From Geodermatophilus telluris (GTDB lineage: Bacteria > Actinomycetota > Actinomycetes > Mycobacteriales > Geodermatophilaceae): DNA of 64,000 bases. Under the pieces are notes generated by a model, which saw nothing but the letters and a program-made list of their open reading frames with translations, searched no databases and was not told the origin of the DNA. Each line of letters begins with the position of its first letter. The first letter of the stretch is position 1. The stretch lies in the NCBI RefSeq assembly GCF_900102745.1, contig NZ_FMZF01000005.1, forward strand, positions 62,001-126,000. The letters run 5' to 3'. Positions 18,494 through 31,278 of this stretch are shown piece after piece. The translations under genes and the position numbers were made by a program.

Positions 18494-20485
18494 TCAGACC
18501 AGCTCGAGGGGGTCGAGCTGCACGCGCACGTGCTCGCTCGCCTTGCGCGCGCTGCGCACGCCCTGCACCTCGGCCAGGGCGGTGGCCAGCGCCAGGCCCG
18601 CACCGCGCGGCACCCGCACGAGGTAGCGCTCCCGCTCGCCCTCCTGGCCGGGCCGCGGGGGCTCGGGCACCGGGCCGAGCAGGTCGGCGTCGTCGGGCAG
18701 CCGGGCGGCCGCGAGGAACTCCGCCAGCGCGGCCGGGGAGCCCGACAGCGCCGCCATGCGGGTGGCCGGCGGGAAGCCCAGCGCCCGGCGGTCGGCGAGC
18801 TCGCGCTCGGCCAGCCAGCCCGGGTCCCAGCGCACCAGCGCCTGGACGACGGGGTGGGCGGCGTCGGCGGCGACGACCACCGAGCCGTGCGGGCGCACCA
18901 GCGTCGCGGCGTTCGCCCAGCGGCGCAGCGTCTCCTCCCCCGCCCGCAGGTCGGCCCGGCCCAGCAGCGCCCACGAGTCCAGCAGCAGCGCCGCCCCGTA
19001 CCCGCCCTCGGCGACCGGCTCGGCGCCCGGGGTGGCCACCACCAGCGCCGGCCCGGCCGGCACCGAGGGCAGCACGCCCGACGACCGCCCCGACACCCGC
19101 ACCGGGGCGCCGGGGAAGGCCCGGCCCAGCTCCTCGGCGGTGCGGGCCGCGCCGACGACGGAGGCCCGCAGCTTCGTGCCGTGGCAGTGCGGGCAGTCGA
19201 AGACGGTGGCCGGGCGGGCGCACCAGCGGCACGCGGGGATGCGCGAGCCGCCCGGTCCCGGCGTCGGGGAGACGCCGAGCGGGCCGGAGCACACCGCGCA
19301 CCGGGCGGGGGCGCGGCAGCGGTCGCAGGACAGCCCGGGCGCGTAGCCGGCGCGGGGCACCTGGACGAGCACCGGCGCGCCCTCGGCCAGCGTCGCCCGC
19401 GCCACCCGGTGGGCCAGGCTGGGCAGCCGGGCGGTGCGCGCGGCCGGGTCGCGGGCGAGCTCGGAGTCCTCGCCCAGGGCCTGCACCCGCGGGGAGGCGG
19501 CGCGCAGGGTGGGCCGGTCGGCGGTCAGCTCGTGCGCCCAGCCGCTGTCGACGAGCAGCTGCGCCTCGGCGGTCCGCGCGGTGGCCGCCACGACCGCGGC
19601 GCAGGAGGTCAGGTGCGCGCGGTGCAGGAGCACGTCGCGGGCGTGCGCGTAGGGGGCGCGGGGCTCGGCGTGCAGGTCGTCGCCGTCGTCCCAGATCGCC
19701 ACCAGGCCCAGATCGGCGACCGGCGCGAACACCGCGGCGCGGGTGCCGAGCACCACCCGGGCGCTGCCGCGGACGGCGTCGAGGAAGCGCCGGTAGCGGG
19801 CGTCGGGGGCGGCGTCGGCGCGCAGCACGACGACCGACCCCGTCGGCAGCCGGGCGGCGGCCGCGGCCTCCAGCCGGTCGAGGTCGCGGCCGTCGGGGAC
19901 GACGACGAGCGCGCCGCGCCCGCCGGAGAGGGCCGCCTGGCACAGCTCGGCCAGCCGGGCCGGCCAGTCCTCGCCGGGGAGCGCGGTCCACACCGCCCGG
20001 GCCGGGCGCCCGTCGGCGACGGCGGCGAGCAGGGACGGCCCGGCGGGGTAGCGGGCGAAGCCGGCCGGGTCGGGGGGTGCGGGAGGTGACGGGGCCTCGC
20101 CGGGCGGGCGCTTCTCGGCGGCGGCCCGGCGCGGCGGGATGGCCAGCCGCAGCACGTCGGTCAGGGTGCCGGCCCAGCGCTGGGCCACCGAGCGGGCGAG
20201 CGCGGCCACCTCGGGGGTGAGCACCGGCTCGGGCGAGACCAGCTTGGCCAGCGGCGCGAGCCTGCGGCCGGAGTCGCTCGCGTCGGCCAGCTCGAGCACG
20301 ACGCCGTCCACCAGCTGGCCGGCGAAGCGCACCCGCACCCGGCACCCGGCCCGCACCTGCCCGGCCAGCTGGTCGGGGACGGCGTAGTCGAAGGGCCGGT
20401 CGAGGTGGGCCAGCGGCACGTCGACGACGACCCGTGCCACCCGCGGCGCTCCCCCGGGCGCGGGGACGGCGGGGTCGGCGGGCAC
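18494..20485 (-). CDS. priA: PriA-like primosomal protein without helicase motifs
   Basis: 663 residues. The N-terminal 3'-DNA-end-binding domain (about 15-120: VDVPLAHLDRPFDYAVP) and the central zinc-finger cysteines (CDRCRAPARCAVC, CRWC, CPHC near 395-445) are present. The Walker A lysine motif and DEExH box of true PriA are missing: the equivalent positions read ALPGEDWPA and IWDDGDD. Actinobacterial PriA proteins are known to lack the helicase motifs, so it probably acts as a structural primosome-loading factor at restarted forks rather than as an ATPase. Confidence 0.88.
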   Translation of the reverse strand: MPADPAVPAPGGAPRVARVVVDVPLAHLDRPFDYAVPDQLAGQVRAGCRVRVRFAGQLVDGVVLELADASDSGRRLAPLAKLVSPEPVLTPEVAALARSVAQRWAGTLTDVLRLAIPPRRAAAEKRPPGEAPSPPAPPDPAGFARYPAGPSLLAAVADGRPARAVWTALPGEDWPARLAELCQAALSGGRGALVVVPDGRDLDRLEAAAAARLPTGSVVVLRADAAPDARYRRFLDAVRGSARVVLGTRAAVFAPVADLGLVAIWDDGDDLHAEPRAPYAHARDVLLHRAHLTSCAAVVAATARTAEAQLLVDSGWAHELTADRPTLRAASPRVQALGEDSELARDPAARTARLPSLAHRVARATLAEGAPVLVQVPRAGYAPGLSCDRCRAPARCAVCSGPLGVSPTPGPGGSRIPACRWCARPATVFDCPHCHGTKLRASVVGAARTAEELGRAFPGAPVRVSGRSSGVLPSVPAGPALVVATPGAEPVAEGGYGAALLLDSWALLGRADLRAGEETLRRWANAATLVRPHGSVVVAADAAHPVVQALVRWDPGWLAERELADRRALGFPPATRMAALSGSPAALAEFLAAARLPDDADLLGPVPEPPRPGQEGERERYLVRVPRGAGLALATALAEVQGVRSARKASEHVRVQLDPLELV

Positions 20486-20526
20486 GTGGTCGCACGCTAC
20501 CCACCCGCACCGACGGGACCGGGCGG

Positions 20527-21162
20527 TCAGGCGTCCGTGCCGCGCTCAATGCCGAGGGTGGCCAGCAGGTCCTCGTGGAACTGGATCCACACGAGGTGCA
20601 GCGAGTCGCGGTCGGGCCCGTCGACCCAGCCGCGCTCACCGGCGTCCACCCGCCGCAGCGCCGCGGCGTAGACCCCCGCGTAGCCGCCGAAGCGGGCCAG
20701 GTGGGCGGTCAGCTCGGCGCAGAGCCCGGCGAGCCCCTCCCCCGCCGACCGCAGCGTGCGCAGCACCCGCTCGTCCCAGCGCCAGTCGGTGTGGTCGTTG
20801 GCCGCCATCGGGTCGAGCCGGGTCGGGCGCACCTGCCAGTCGGTGCAGGCGGCGCCGAAGCGGCGGTTGAGCGGCCGGAAGCGGGCGTGCACGCCGGCGA
20901 CGGCGTCCCGGGCGCCCGCGGCGTCGAGCTCGGCGGCCAGCCGGCGCTCGCCCTCCGCGCGGCCGGCGTCGAGCAGCGACCAGCCCTCGCTGCCGCCGAA
21001 GGCCAGCCGCCGCACCCAGCCGCGGGCCTCGGCGTCGAGCAGGGCCTCCTCGACGACGCCGCGGTCGAGGCCGAAGCGGCTCGCGACGCGCGCCGTGGTC
21101 GGGAACCCGAGGACCCGCACCCCGTGCAGGGCGAGGTCCTCGGGCGCGCTGGCGTGGGCCAC
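20527..21162 (-). CDS. Hypothetical winged-helix-like protein
   Basis: 211 residues. The first 75 look like a winged helix (VLGFPTTARVASRFGLDRGVVEEALLDAEARGWV then RRLAFGGSEGWSLLDAGR), similar to MarR/PadR-type DNA-binding domains. The rest is helical, with conserved-looking DWQVRPTRLDPMAANDHTDW, and has no recognised family assignment. It lies 19 bases downstream of metK on the same strand and may be co-transcribed. GTG start; a regulatory role is only suggested by the fold impression. Confidence 0.55.
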   Translation of the reverse strand: MAHASAPEDLALHGVRVLGFPTTARVASRFGLDRGVVEEALLDAEARGWVRRLAFGGSEGWSLLDAGRAEGERRLAAELDAAGARDAVAGVHARFRPLNRRFGAACTDWQVRPTRLDPMAANDHTDWRWDERVLRTLRSAGEGLAGLCAELTAHLARFGGYAGVYAAALRRVDAGERGWVDGPDRDSLHLVWIQFHEDLLATLGIERGTDA

Positions 21163-21181
21163 CGCGAGGCGGGCGCGGCCG

Positions 21182-22378
<1,197 letters not shown>

Positions 22379-22477
22379 TCGGTTCTCCCTGCTTCGGTGA
22401 CTGAGGTCGCGGCGCGGGTGGCTGCCCGGCCGAGCGATGACGTTACCGGCGTGTCCGGTGCACCGGCAGCGTGCGGG

Positions 22478-23692
22478 TCAGGCCAGCCGCGGGAGGACGG
22501 TCTGCCACACGGCCGCGGCGACGGCGTCCTTGCTCCCGTGCGGGACCTGGGTGGCCGAGCCGTCGGCGGCCAGCACGACCGCCGCGTTGTCCGGCCGGCC
22601 GAACACCCCGCCGCCGGAGACGTCGTTGACCACCAGCAGGTCGCACCCCTTGCGGGCCAGCTTGGCGCGGGCGTGGGCGAGCACGTCGCCGTCGGCGTCG
22701 CCGGTCTCGGCGGCGAAGCCGACCACCAGCTGGCCGGCCGCGCGCTTGGTCACCAGCTCGGCGAGCACGTCGGGGTTGCGCACCAGCCGCACCTCGGGGA
22801 CCTCGGCAGGGTCGTCCTTCTTCTTCAGCTTGGCGGCCGCGACCGTGGCCGGCCGGAAGTCGGCCACGGCCGCGGTCATCACCACGACGTCCGCGTCGGG
22901 GGCCTCGGCCAGCACGGCGGCGCGCAGCTCCTCCGCCGTCCCGACCGGCACGACGCGCACGCCGAACGGCGCGGGCAGGTCGACGTTGGCCGCAACCAGG
23001 GTGACGTCGGCGCCGCGGGCGGCGGCGACCCGGGCCAGCGCCCAGCCCTGCTTCCCCGAGGAGCGGTTGCCCAGGTAGCGCACCGGGTCCAGGGGCTCGC
23101 GGGTGCCGCCGGCGCTGACCACGACCCGGCGGCCGGCGAGGTCGGCGCGCAGCGCGTCGGGCCCGGCGGTCAGCGCCACCTGGGCCAGCGCGGCGACGTC
23201 GTGCGGCTCGGGCAGCCGTCCGGGGCCGGAGTCGGGCCCGGTGAGCCGGCCGACGGCGGGCGGCAGCACGACCGAGCCGCGGCGGCGCAGCGTGGCGACG
23301 TTGTCCTGGGTGGCCGGGTGCAGCCACATCTCGGTGTGCATCGCCGGCACGAACACCACCGGGCAGTGCGCGGTGAGCAGGGTGGCGGTGAGCAGGTCGT
23401 CGGCGCGGCCGGCAGCCGCCCGGGCCAGCAGGTCGGCGGTGGCGGGGGCGACGACGACGAGGTCGGCGGTCTGCCCGATGCGGACGTGGGCGACCTCGGG
23501 GACGTCGGACCACACGTCGGTGGTGACCGGGTGCCCCGACAGCGCCTCGAAGGTGGCCGCGCCGACGAAGTGCAGCGCGCCCGGGGTGGGGACGACGCGC
23601 ACGTCGTGCCCGGCCTCGGTCAGCGCCCGCAGCAGCAGAGCGGCCTTGTACGCGGCGACACCGCCGGCGACCCCCAGCACGATCCGGCTCAT
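22478..23692 (-). CDS. coaBC: Bifunctional phosphopantothenoylcysteine decarboxylase/synthetase
   Basis: 404 residues. The N-terminal flavoprotein CoaC domain (1-180) has GVAGGVAAYKA, APATADLLARAA and the substrate clamp PAMHTEMW. The C-terminal CoaB domain (185-404) has VVVSAGGTREPLDPVRYLGN and AAVADFRP, with the lysine-rich KLKKKDD loop. It adds cysteine to phosphopantothenate and decarboxylates it in coenzyme A synthesis. It follows gmk and rpoZ in the usual actinobacterial order, but two hairpins and a repeat separate it from rpoZ. Confidence 0.95.
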   Translation of the reverse strand: MSRIVLGVAGGVAAYKAALLLRALTEAGHDVRVVPTPGALHFVGAATFEALSGHPVTTDVWSDVPEVAHVRIGQTADLVVVAPATADLLARAAAGRADDLLTATLLTAHCPVVFVPAMHTEMWLHPATQDNVATLRRRGSVVLPPAVGRLTGPDSGPGRLPEPHDVAALAQVALTAGPDALRADLAGRRVVVSAGGTREPLDPVRYLGNRSSGKQGWALARVAAARGADVTLVAANVDLPAPFGVRVVPVGTAEELRAAVLAEAPDADVVVMTAAVADFRPATVAAAKLKKKDDPAEVPEVRLVRNPDVLAELVTKRAAGQLVVGFAAETGDADGDVLAHARAKLARKGCDLLVVNDVSGGGVFGRPDNAAVVLAADGSATQVPHGSKDAVAAAVWQTVLPRLA

Positions 23693-23717
23693 GGCCTCAT
23701 CCTGCCCCGGACAGGCC

Positions 23718-23748
23718 GACGCCCCCGGTACCGAGTACCGGGGGCGTC
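23718..23748. terminator. 13-bp perfect hairpin upstream of coaBC
   Basis: Arms 23718-23730 and 23736-23748 are exact complements round a five-base CCGAG loop. A second hairpin with eight-base arms is at 23760-23767 and 23774-23781, and repeat B copy 2 follows at 23788-23843. Three consecutive stem-loops in the 155-base rpoZ-coaBC gap suggest termination or RNA processing there. No T-run is present. Confidence 0.6.
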
Positions 23749-23787
23749 ACACCGACGAGCGGTGACGTCGATCCGTCACCGGCGGCC

Positions 23788-23843
23788 GGCCCCGTCGCAG
23801 GGGCCCACCCTGAGCCTGCGAAGGGTGGGGGGCGACGGGGTCC
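23788..23843. repeat. Palindromic repeat family B, copy 2
   Basis: Outer arms GGCCCCGTCGC (23788-23798) and GCGACGGGGTCC (23832-23843), inner arms CCCACCCT (23804-23811) and AGGGTGGG (23822-23829), loop GAGCCTGCGA. It starts 4 bases after the rpoZ stop on the minus strand, the same placement as copy 1 has relative to hisE. The inner arm sequences differ between copies but stay paired, which is compensatory change supporting a real stem. Confidence 0.75.
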
Positions 23844-23847
23844 TTGC

Positions 23848-24111
23848 TCAGTTCTCGCCGGCGGTGTGGGTCAGCAGACCCTCGTTGATCTCGCGCAGCG
23901 CGATGGAGAGGGGCTTCTCCTGCGGAGCGGTGTCGACCAGCGGGCCGACGTACTCCAGCAGGCCCTCGGAGAGCTGGCTGTAGTAGGCGTTGATCTGCCG
24001 CGCGCGCTTGGCGGCGAAGATGACCAGCCCGTACTTGCTGCTGGTGCGCTCGAGCAGCTCGTCGATCGGCGGGTTGGTGATGCCCTCGGGGGCAGGTGCG
24101 ACTCCGGACAC
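23848..24111 (-). CDS. rpoZ: RNA polymerase omega subunit
   Basis: 87 residues. The omega core is clear: [20 protein letters not shown], then [15 protein letters not shown], and a C-terminal [14 protein letters not shown]. Omega helps fold and recruit the beta-prime subunit and contributes to alarmone response in many bacteria. The conserved TSSKY segment is at about 23-27. GTG start, 52 bases after the gmk stop; the gmk-rpoZ-coaBC order is typical. Confidence 0.94.
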   Translation of the reverse strand: MSGVAPAPEGITNPPIDELLERTSSKYGLVIFAAKRARQINAYYSQLSEGLLEYVGPLVDTAPQEKPLSIALREINEGLLTHTAGEN

Positions 24112-24163
24112 GGGCGGGCGTGCTCCTCGTTGGTTCGGCGGGAGTGGGGGCCTCGGGCGGCCG

Positions 24164-24769
24164 TCACTCGGAGGCGCCGACCGACCTCCCGGACGACGGC
24201 GCAGTCAGCAAGCCTACCAACTCGTCCGCGGCCCGGGTGACGTCGTCGTTGACCACCACGACGTCGAACTCCCCGGCGGCGTCCAGCTCGGCCTGCGCGA
24301 TGGCCAGCCGGCGCTGCTGCACCGCCGGCGGCTCGGAGCCGCGGCCGGCCAGCCGGTTCTCCAGCTCGGCCCAGGAGGGCGGCGCGAGGAAGACCAGCTG
24401 CGCCTCCGGGGCCCGTGCCCGCACCTGGCGCGCACCCTGCAGCTCGATCTCCAGCAGGGCCGGGGCCCCGGTGGCGAGTCGCTCGCGCACCGGGGCCACC
24501 GGCGTGCCGTAGCGGTTGCCGGCGTACTCGGCCCACTCCAGCAGGCCGTCCTCGGCGACGAGCCGGTCGAACTCGGCGTCGGTGAGGAAGTGGTAGTGCA
24601 CCCCGTCGACCTCACCGGCCCGGCGTCCCCGGGTGGTCACCGACACCGACACCCACACGTCGGGGTACCGACGGCGGACCTCGGCGACGACGGTGCCCTT
24701 GCCGACCCCGGAGGGGCCGGACAGCACCGTCAGGCGCGCCGTGGCGGGTGGTTCGGGTGCTTCGGGCAA
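24164..24769 (-). CDS. gmk: Guanylate kinase (TTG start)
   Basis: 201 residues. The P-loop GPSGVGKGT is at about 18-26, the GMP-binding region [19 protein letters not shown] at 42-60, and [13 protein letters not shown] at 104-116. It phosphorylates GMP to GDP with ATP. Translation is read from TTG 24769; no ATG or GTG lies close upstream, and the P-loop is then at the normal distance. It follows mihF by 45 bases on the same strand. Confidence 0.95.
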   Translation of the reverse strand: MPEAPEPPATARLTVLSGPSGVGKGTVVAEVRRRYPDVWVSVSVTTRGRRAGEVDGVHYHFLTDAEFDRLVAEDGLLEWAEYAGNRYGTPVAPVRERLATGAPALLEIELQGARQVRARAPEAQLVFLAPPSWAELENRLAGRGSEPPAVQQRRLAIAQAELDAAGEFDVVVVNDDVTRAADELVGLLTAPSSGRSVGASE

Positions 24770-24814
24770 CGCGTCGTCCTCGTCGGTCCTGCGGAGGTGG
24801 GGTCGGCCCCCGGC

Positions 24815-25171
24815 TCAGGCGGTCGAGTCGGCGGGCACCTGCTCGGCGACCACCTGCTCCCCACCGAACTCGGCCTCGAGCGCCCGGCGCTGGTTGGCGC
24901 CCAGGCCGCGGACCCGGCGGGTCGGGGAGATCTCGAGCCGCTCCATGATCTTCGCAGCCCGCGCCTTGCCGACACCGGGCAGGCTCTCCAGCACCGCGGA
25001 GACCCGCATCTTGCCGATCACCTCGTCGGTCTCCCCCTGGCGGAGGACGTCACCGACCGTCGTGCCCTTGCTCTTGAGCCGCTCGCGGAGCTCGGCGCGC
25101 GCCTTGCGGGCGGCGGCGGCCTTCTCCAGGGCGGCGGCGCGCTGTTCGGGGGACAGGTCAGGGAGGGGCAT
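24815..25171 (-). CDS. mihF: Actinobacterial integration host factor (mIHF)
   Basis: 118 residues. The conserved part is MPLPDLSPEQRAAALEKA and then, in the core, VLESLPGVGKARAAKIMERL with its helix-two-turns-helix (ESLPGVGKARA), ending RVRGLGANQRRALE. mIHF is a nucleoid-associated protein that bends DNA and is essential in mycobacteria; it is unrelated to the HU-like IHF of enterics. The placement immediately upstream of gmk, and near pyrF, is conserved across actinobacteria. A promoter candidate lies 100-128 bases upstream. Confidence 0.93.
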   Translation of the reverse strand: MPLPDLSPEQRAAALEKAAAARKARAELRERLKSKGTTVGDVLRQGETDEVIGKMRVSAVLESLPGVGKARAAKIMERLEISPTRRVRGLGANQRRALEAEFGGEQVVAEQVPADSTA

Positions 25172-25476
25172 GGTGCGTCCGATCGTGTCGTCGCCGGTCG
25201 GCCCGGCGTCTCTGTGCTGTGTGGCGGTGGTGCCGCGGGTCCGGTCCCCGTGCGCTCGGGCCCGGCGATCAACCTAGTAACCGGGAATCCGCAGGTCACG
25301 CGCCCGACGGACGAGGATTTCGACCGCGCGTCGTGCGCAGGTGACGCTGCGTCGAGCAGTTGCATGACGGAGAGTCAGGAGCCCTGTTCAGACAGCATAC
25401 GGAACCGGGACGTCCGCTCGCGGCCCGGGTGGCGACACGCCCGGGCCGTCCGGCGCGACACGCCGGGCCTGCCCGG
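25172..25476 (-). promoter_or_regulatory. mihF upstream region with promoter candidate
   Basis: About 300 bases without a gene between the end of the pyrimidine operon and mihF. It is relatively A+T-rich at 25260-25410. On the minus strand, GTGACC (25299-25294) and TAGGTT (25276-25271) are spaced by 17 bases and form a plausible mihF promoter, implying a leader of about 95 bases. The G+C-rich stretch 25420-25470 contains short inverted repeats that might end pyr transcripts. Confidence 0.5.
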
Positions 25477-25770
25477 TCAGGCGGGGGTCGCGGGTAGCCG
25501 GGAGCGCCGGCCGAGCACCCACCCGCCGACCGCGGCGAGCACCAGCAGGCCGAGGACGGCGAGCGCCGCCCCGACCAGGGAACCGGTCGTCCAGGTCACC
25601 GCCCAGCCACCGGTGCGGCCGCCGCCGTACGCGTCGGTGGCGGTGAGCGGCGCGTAGGACCCGCTGTGGGCGACGGCGGGCGGCGCGGTGCCCGCCTGCC
25701 GGGAGACCAGCACGCCGGCGCCGACGAGGGCCAGGCCGAGCAGCAGCGCCGACGTCAGGTCGCGCCTCAC
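25477..25770 (-). CDS. Small two-helix membrane protein at the end of the pyr operon
   Basis: 97 residues, not recognised. One membrane helix at about 5-22 (LTSALLLGLALVGAGVLV) and a second at about 65-88 (LVGAALAVLGLLVLAAVGGWVLG), with a 40-residue loop containing SGSYAPLTATDAYGGGR between them and a short basic tail. The topology suggests an externally exposed loop. GTG start overlaps the pyrF stop by four bases, so it is translated as the last gene of the pyrimidine operon. Function unknown. Confidence 0.7.
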   Translation of the reverse strand: MRRDLTSALLLGLALVGAGVLVSRQAGTAPPAVAHSGSYAPLTATDAYGGGRTGGWAVTWTTGSLVGAALAVLGLLVLAAVGGWVLGRRSRLPATPA

Positions 25771-26645
25771 GCGGCCAGCTCCCCGGCCCAGCGCGCGGCG
25801 GCCGCCCGCAGCGCGGCGGGGTCGGGTCCGGCGGCGAGCACGTCGCGGGACACGGTGGGGACCACGGCGGCACCCTGCCCGAACAGCCGGCGCAGGTCGG
25901 CCACGGACCCGCCCTGCGCGCCCAGCCCGGGCGCGAGCACCGGCCCGCCGAGCCCGGTCAGGTCGACGTCGAGGTCGCGCAGGGTCGCCCCGACGACGAC
26001 GCCGAAGCTGCCGGTGCCGGCGCCCCAGCGGCTGCCGAGGTCGCGCACCGCGGCGGGGTCGGGCAGCGGGTCGCCGACCACCCAGCCGGGGGTGTTCCAG
26101 CCGCGCACGGTGTCGACGACGACCTGGGCCACCGACCGCTCCCCCACGACCGCGTGCTGCAGCGTGCCCGCGTCCGGGTTGGACGTGCGGGCCAGCACGA
26201 ACAACCCGCCGCCGTGCGCCCGCGCGGTGTCCACGGCCGGCTGCAGCGAGCCGGGGCCGAGGTAGGGGCTGACGGTCAGCGCGTCGACGGCGAGCGGGTG
26301 GTCGGGGCGCAGCACGTCGGCGTAGGCGTCCATGGTCGAGCCGATGTCCCCGCGCTTGGCGTCGAGCAGCACCAGCGCGCCGGCGGCACGGGCGCGGGCG
26401 ACGCCGTCCTCCAGCACGGCCAGGCCGCGCGAGCCGTGCCGCTCGTAGAACGCGCTCTGCGGCTTGAGGACGGCGACGGTGCCGGCCAGCGCGTCGACGA
26501 CGGCGTCGGTGAACCGGGCGAGCCCCTCGGGGCCGTCGGGCAGGCCCCAGCGCTCCAGCAGCGGCGCGTGCGGGTCGATGCCGACGCACAGCGGCCCGCG
26601 GGCGGCGACGGCGTCGGCCAGCCGCTGCCCGAACGGCGCGCTCAC
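25767..26645 (-). CDS. pyrF: Orotidine 5'-phosphate decarboxylase (long type)
   Basis: 292 residues, the long actinobacterial form. The catalytic motif LDAKRGDIGSTMDAYAD near 93-109 holds the Lys-Asp array, and VAVLKPQSAFYERHG precedes it. It converts OMP to UMP, the last step of UMP synthesis. GTG 26645 overlaps the pyrD stop (GTGA). No insert or truncation is evident. Confidence 0.95.
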   Translation of the reverse strand: MSAPFGQRLADAVAARGPLCVGIDPHAPLLERWGLPDGPEGLARFTDAVVDALAGTVAVLKPQSAFYERHGSRGLAVLEDGVARARAAGALVLLDAKRGDIGSTMDAYADVLRPDHPLAVDALTVSPYLGPGSLQPAVDTARAHGGGLFVLARTSNPDAGTLQHAVVGERSVAQVVVDTVRGWNTPGWVVGDPLPDPAAVRDLGSRWGAGTGSFGVVVGATLRDLDVDLTGLGGPVLAPGLGAQGGSVADLRRLFGQGAAVVPTVSRDVLAAGPDPAALRAAAARWAGELAA

Positions 26646-27972
26646 CGCGGCACCGACCGGGACAGCGTGTCGCCGTGCGCGGCGACGCAGTCGCGGGCGA
26701 GGAAGGGGTCGGCGAAGGCACCGGCGGCCGACTGGACGGCGTCGGCGCCGGCCGCCCACAGCGCCGCGAACGAGGCCGGGTCGGTGACCCCGCCCATCGC
26801 CAGCACGTCGAAGGCGTGCCCGCCGGCCTCCCGCAGCGCCACCAGCCGCGTGGTGAAGTCCAGCGCGGCGTCGCGCACCGCCGCCCCGGACAGGCCGGCG
26901 ACCGCGCGGCCGGGGAAGGTCGGCGCGCCGTCGGCGCGCACCACCCGGCTGGCCACGGTGTTGATGCCGGCGACCCCGTCGACCAGCGGCGCCAGCCGCG
27001 GCACGAGCGCGGCCAGCCGGCCGGCGTCGAGCCAGGACAGCTTGGCGACCAGCCCGGTGCGGTCGTCCAGCGCCCGGCGCACGCCCTCGACGACGGCGAC
27101 CGTGGCGTCGGCGTCCAGGCACAGCGGCGGCTTCACGCCCTCGTCGGCCGAGGCCGACAGCGTGTTCGGGCAGGACAGGTTCAGCTCGACGACGCCCGCG
27201 CCGGCGTCCTGCGCCAGCCGCGCCGTCGCGGCGAAGTCCTCGACCAGCGCGGGACCGTCGCCGGAGCCCATCACGCTGACCAGCAGCAGTTGGTCGTCGT
27301 CGACGGCGGCCAGCGACCGCTCGAGGTCGGGCCCCCACTCCTCGGGCGCCGGCGAGGGGACGCCGAAGGAGTTGACCGTGCTGACGCCGGGGTCACCCGG
27401 CGCCACCCAGTCCCACGGGTCGGAGACGACGACGTCGCCGGGCGGGCGGGGCGCGAACGTCCAGTTGGGCTGCGCGTTCGGCTCGTGGGCGCGGCTGCGC
27501 ACCGTCTTGTAGGTGAGCACGCTGAACCCGTTGCGGGCGTGGTAGCGCACCCACTCCTCCCCGCCGTTGAGCACGCACGCGGGCACGCCGAGCGGGAAGC
27601 CGACCTCGCGGCCGAGCACCCGCCAGCGCCGGTCCCCCGCCCGCGGCCGGGCGTCCAGTCGCGGCCCGACCGGCGTGCGCAGGTTGTCCCGGTAGGAGCC
27701 GACCAGGTCGTAGGACGGCGTCCGCACCCCGCAGCCGGCCAGCACCGCGCCGTGCCCGGCGAAGAACGCCACCCGGGTGAGCAGCGGCAGGTCGGCGTCG
27801 CCGGCCTCCCCCGCCGCCAGCCGGGCGGCCAGGCCCTCGGCGTCGGCCCGCAGTGCGTCGAGCTCCGCGGCCGGCGGCGTGGCGAACCGGGTGACGCCGG
27901 ACAGGTACGCCGCCGGCAGCCCGTCGAGGAGCCCGCGCGCGACCAGGTCGCCGCCGACGGCTCCGACGACGC

Positions 27973-27976
<4 letters not shown>
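26642..27976 (-). CDS. pyrD: Dihydroorotate dehydrogenase, atypical extended form
   Basis: 444 residues, about 90 longer than usual. FMN-barrel signatures are present from about residue 125: [43 protein letters not shown] and [11 protein letters not shown]. The ELNLSCPN segment has Cys where class 2 (quinone-linked) enzymes have Ser, a class 1 feature. Residues 1-115 form an extra domain I do not recognise. No pyrK electron-transfer gene is nearby. Its place between carB and pyrF, with four-base overlaps on both sides, is the main reason for the PyrD call. Confidence 0.8.

Positions 27977-31277
<3,301 letters not shown>

Positions 31278-31278
<1 letters not shown>

Noticed and set aside
18483-18497. 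15-base palindrome CTGAGCG-C-CGCTCAG between converging genes as a family A-like element
   Set aside because: Two facing TGA stops automatically create part of such a dyad, and no similarity to the repeat families is present.
22379-22477. SAM riboswitch upstream of metK
   Set aside because: The 99-base gap lacks the conserved core or a terminator hairpin.
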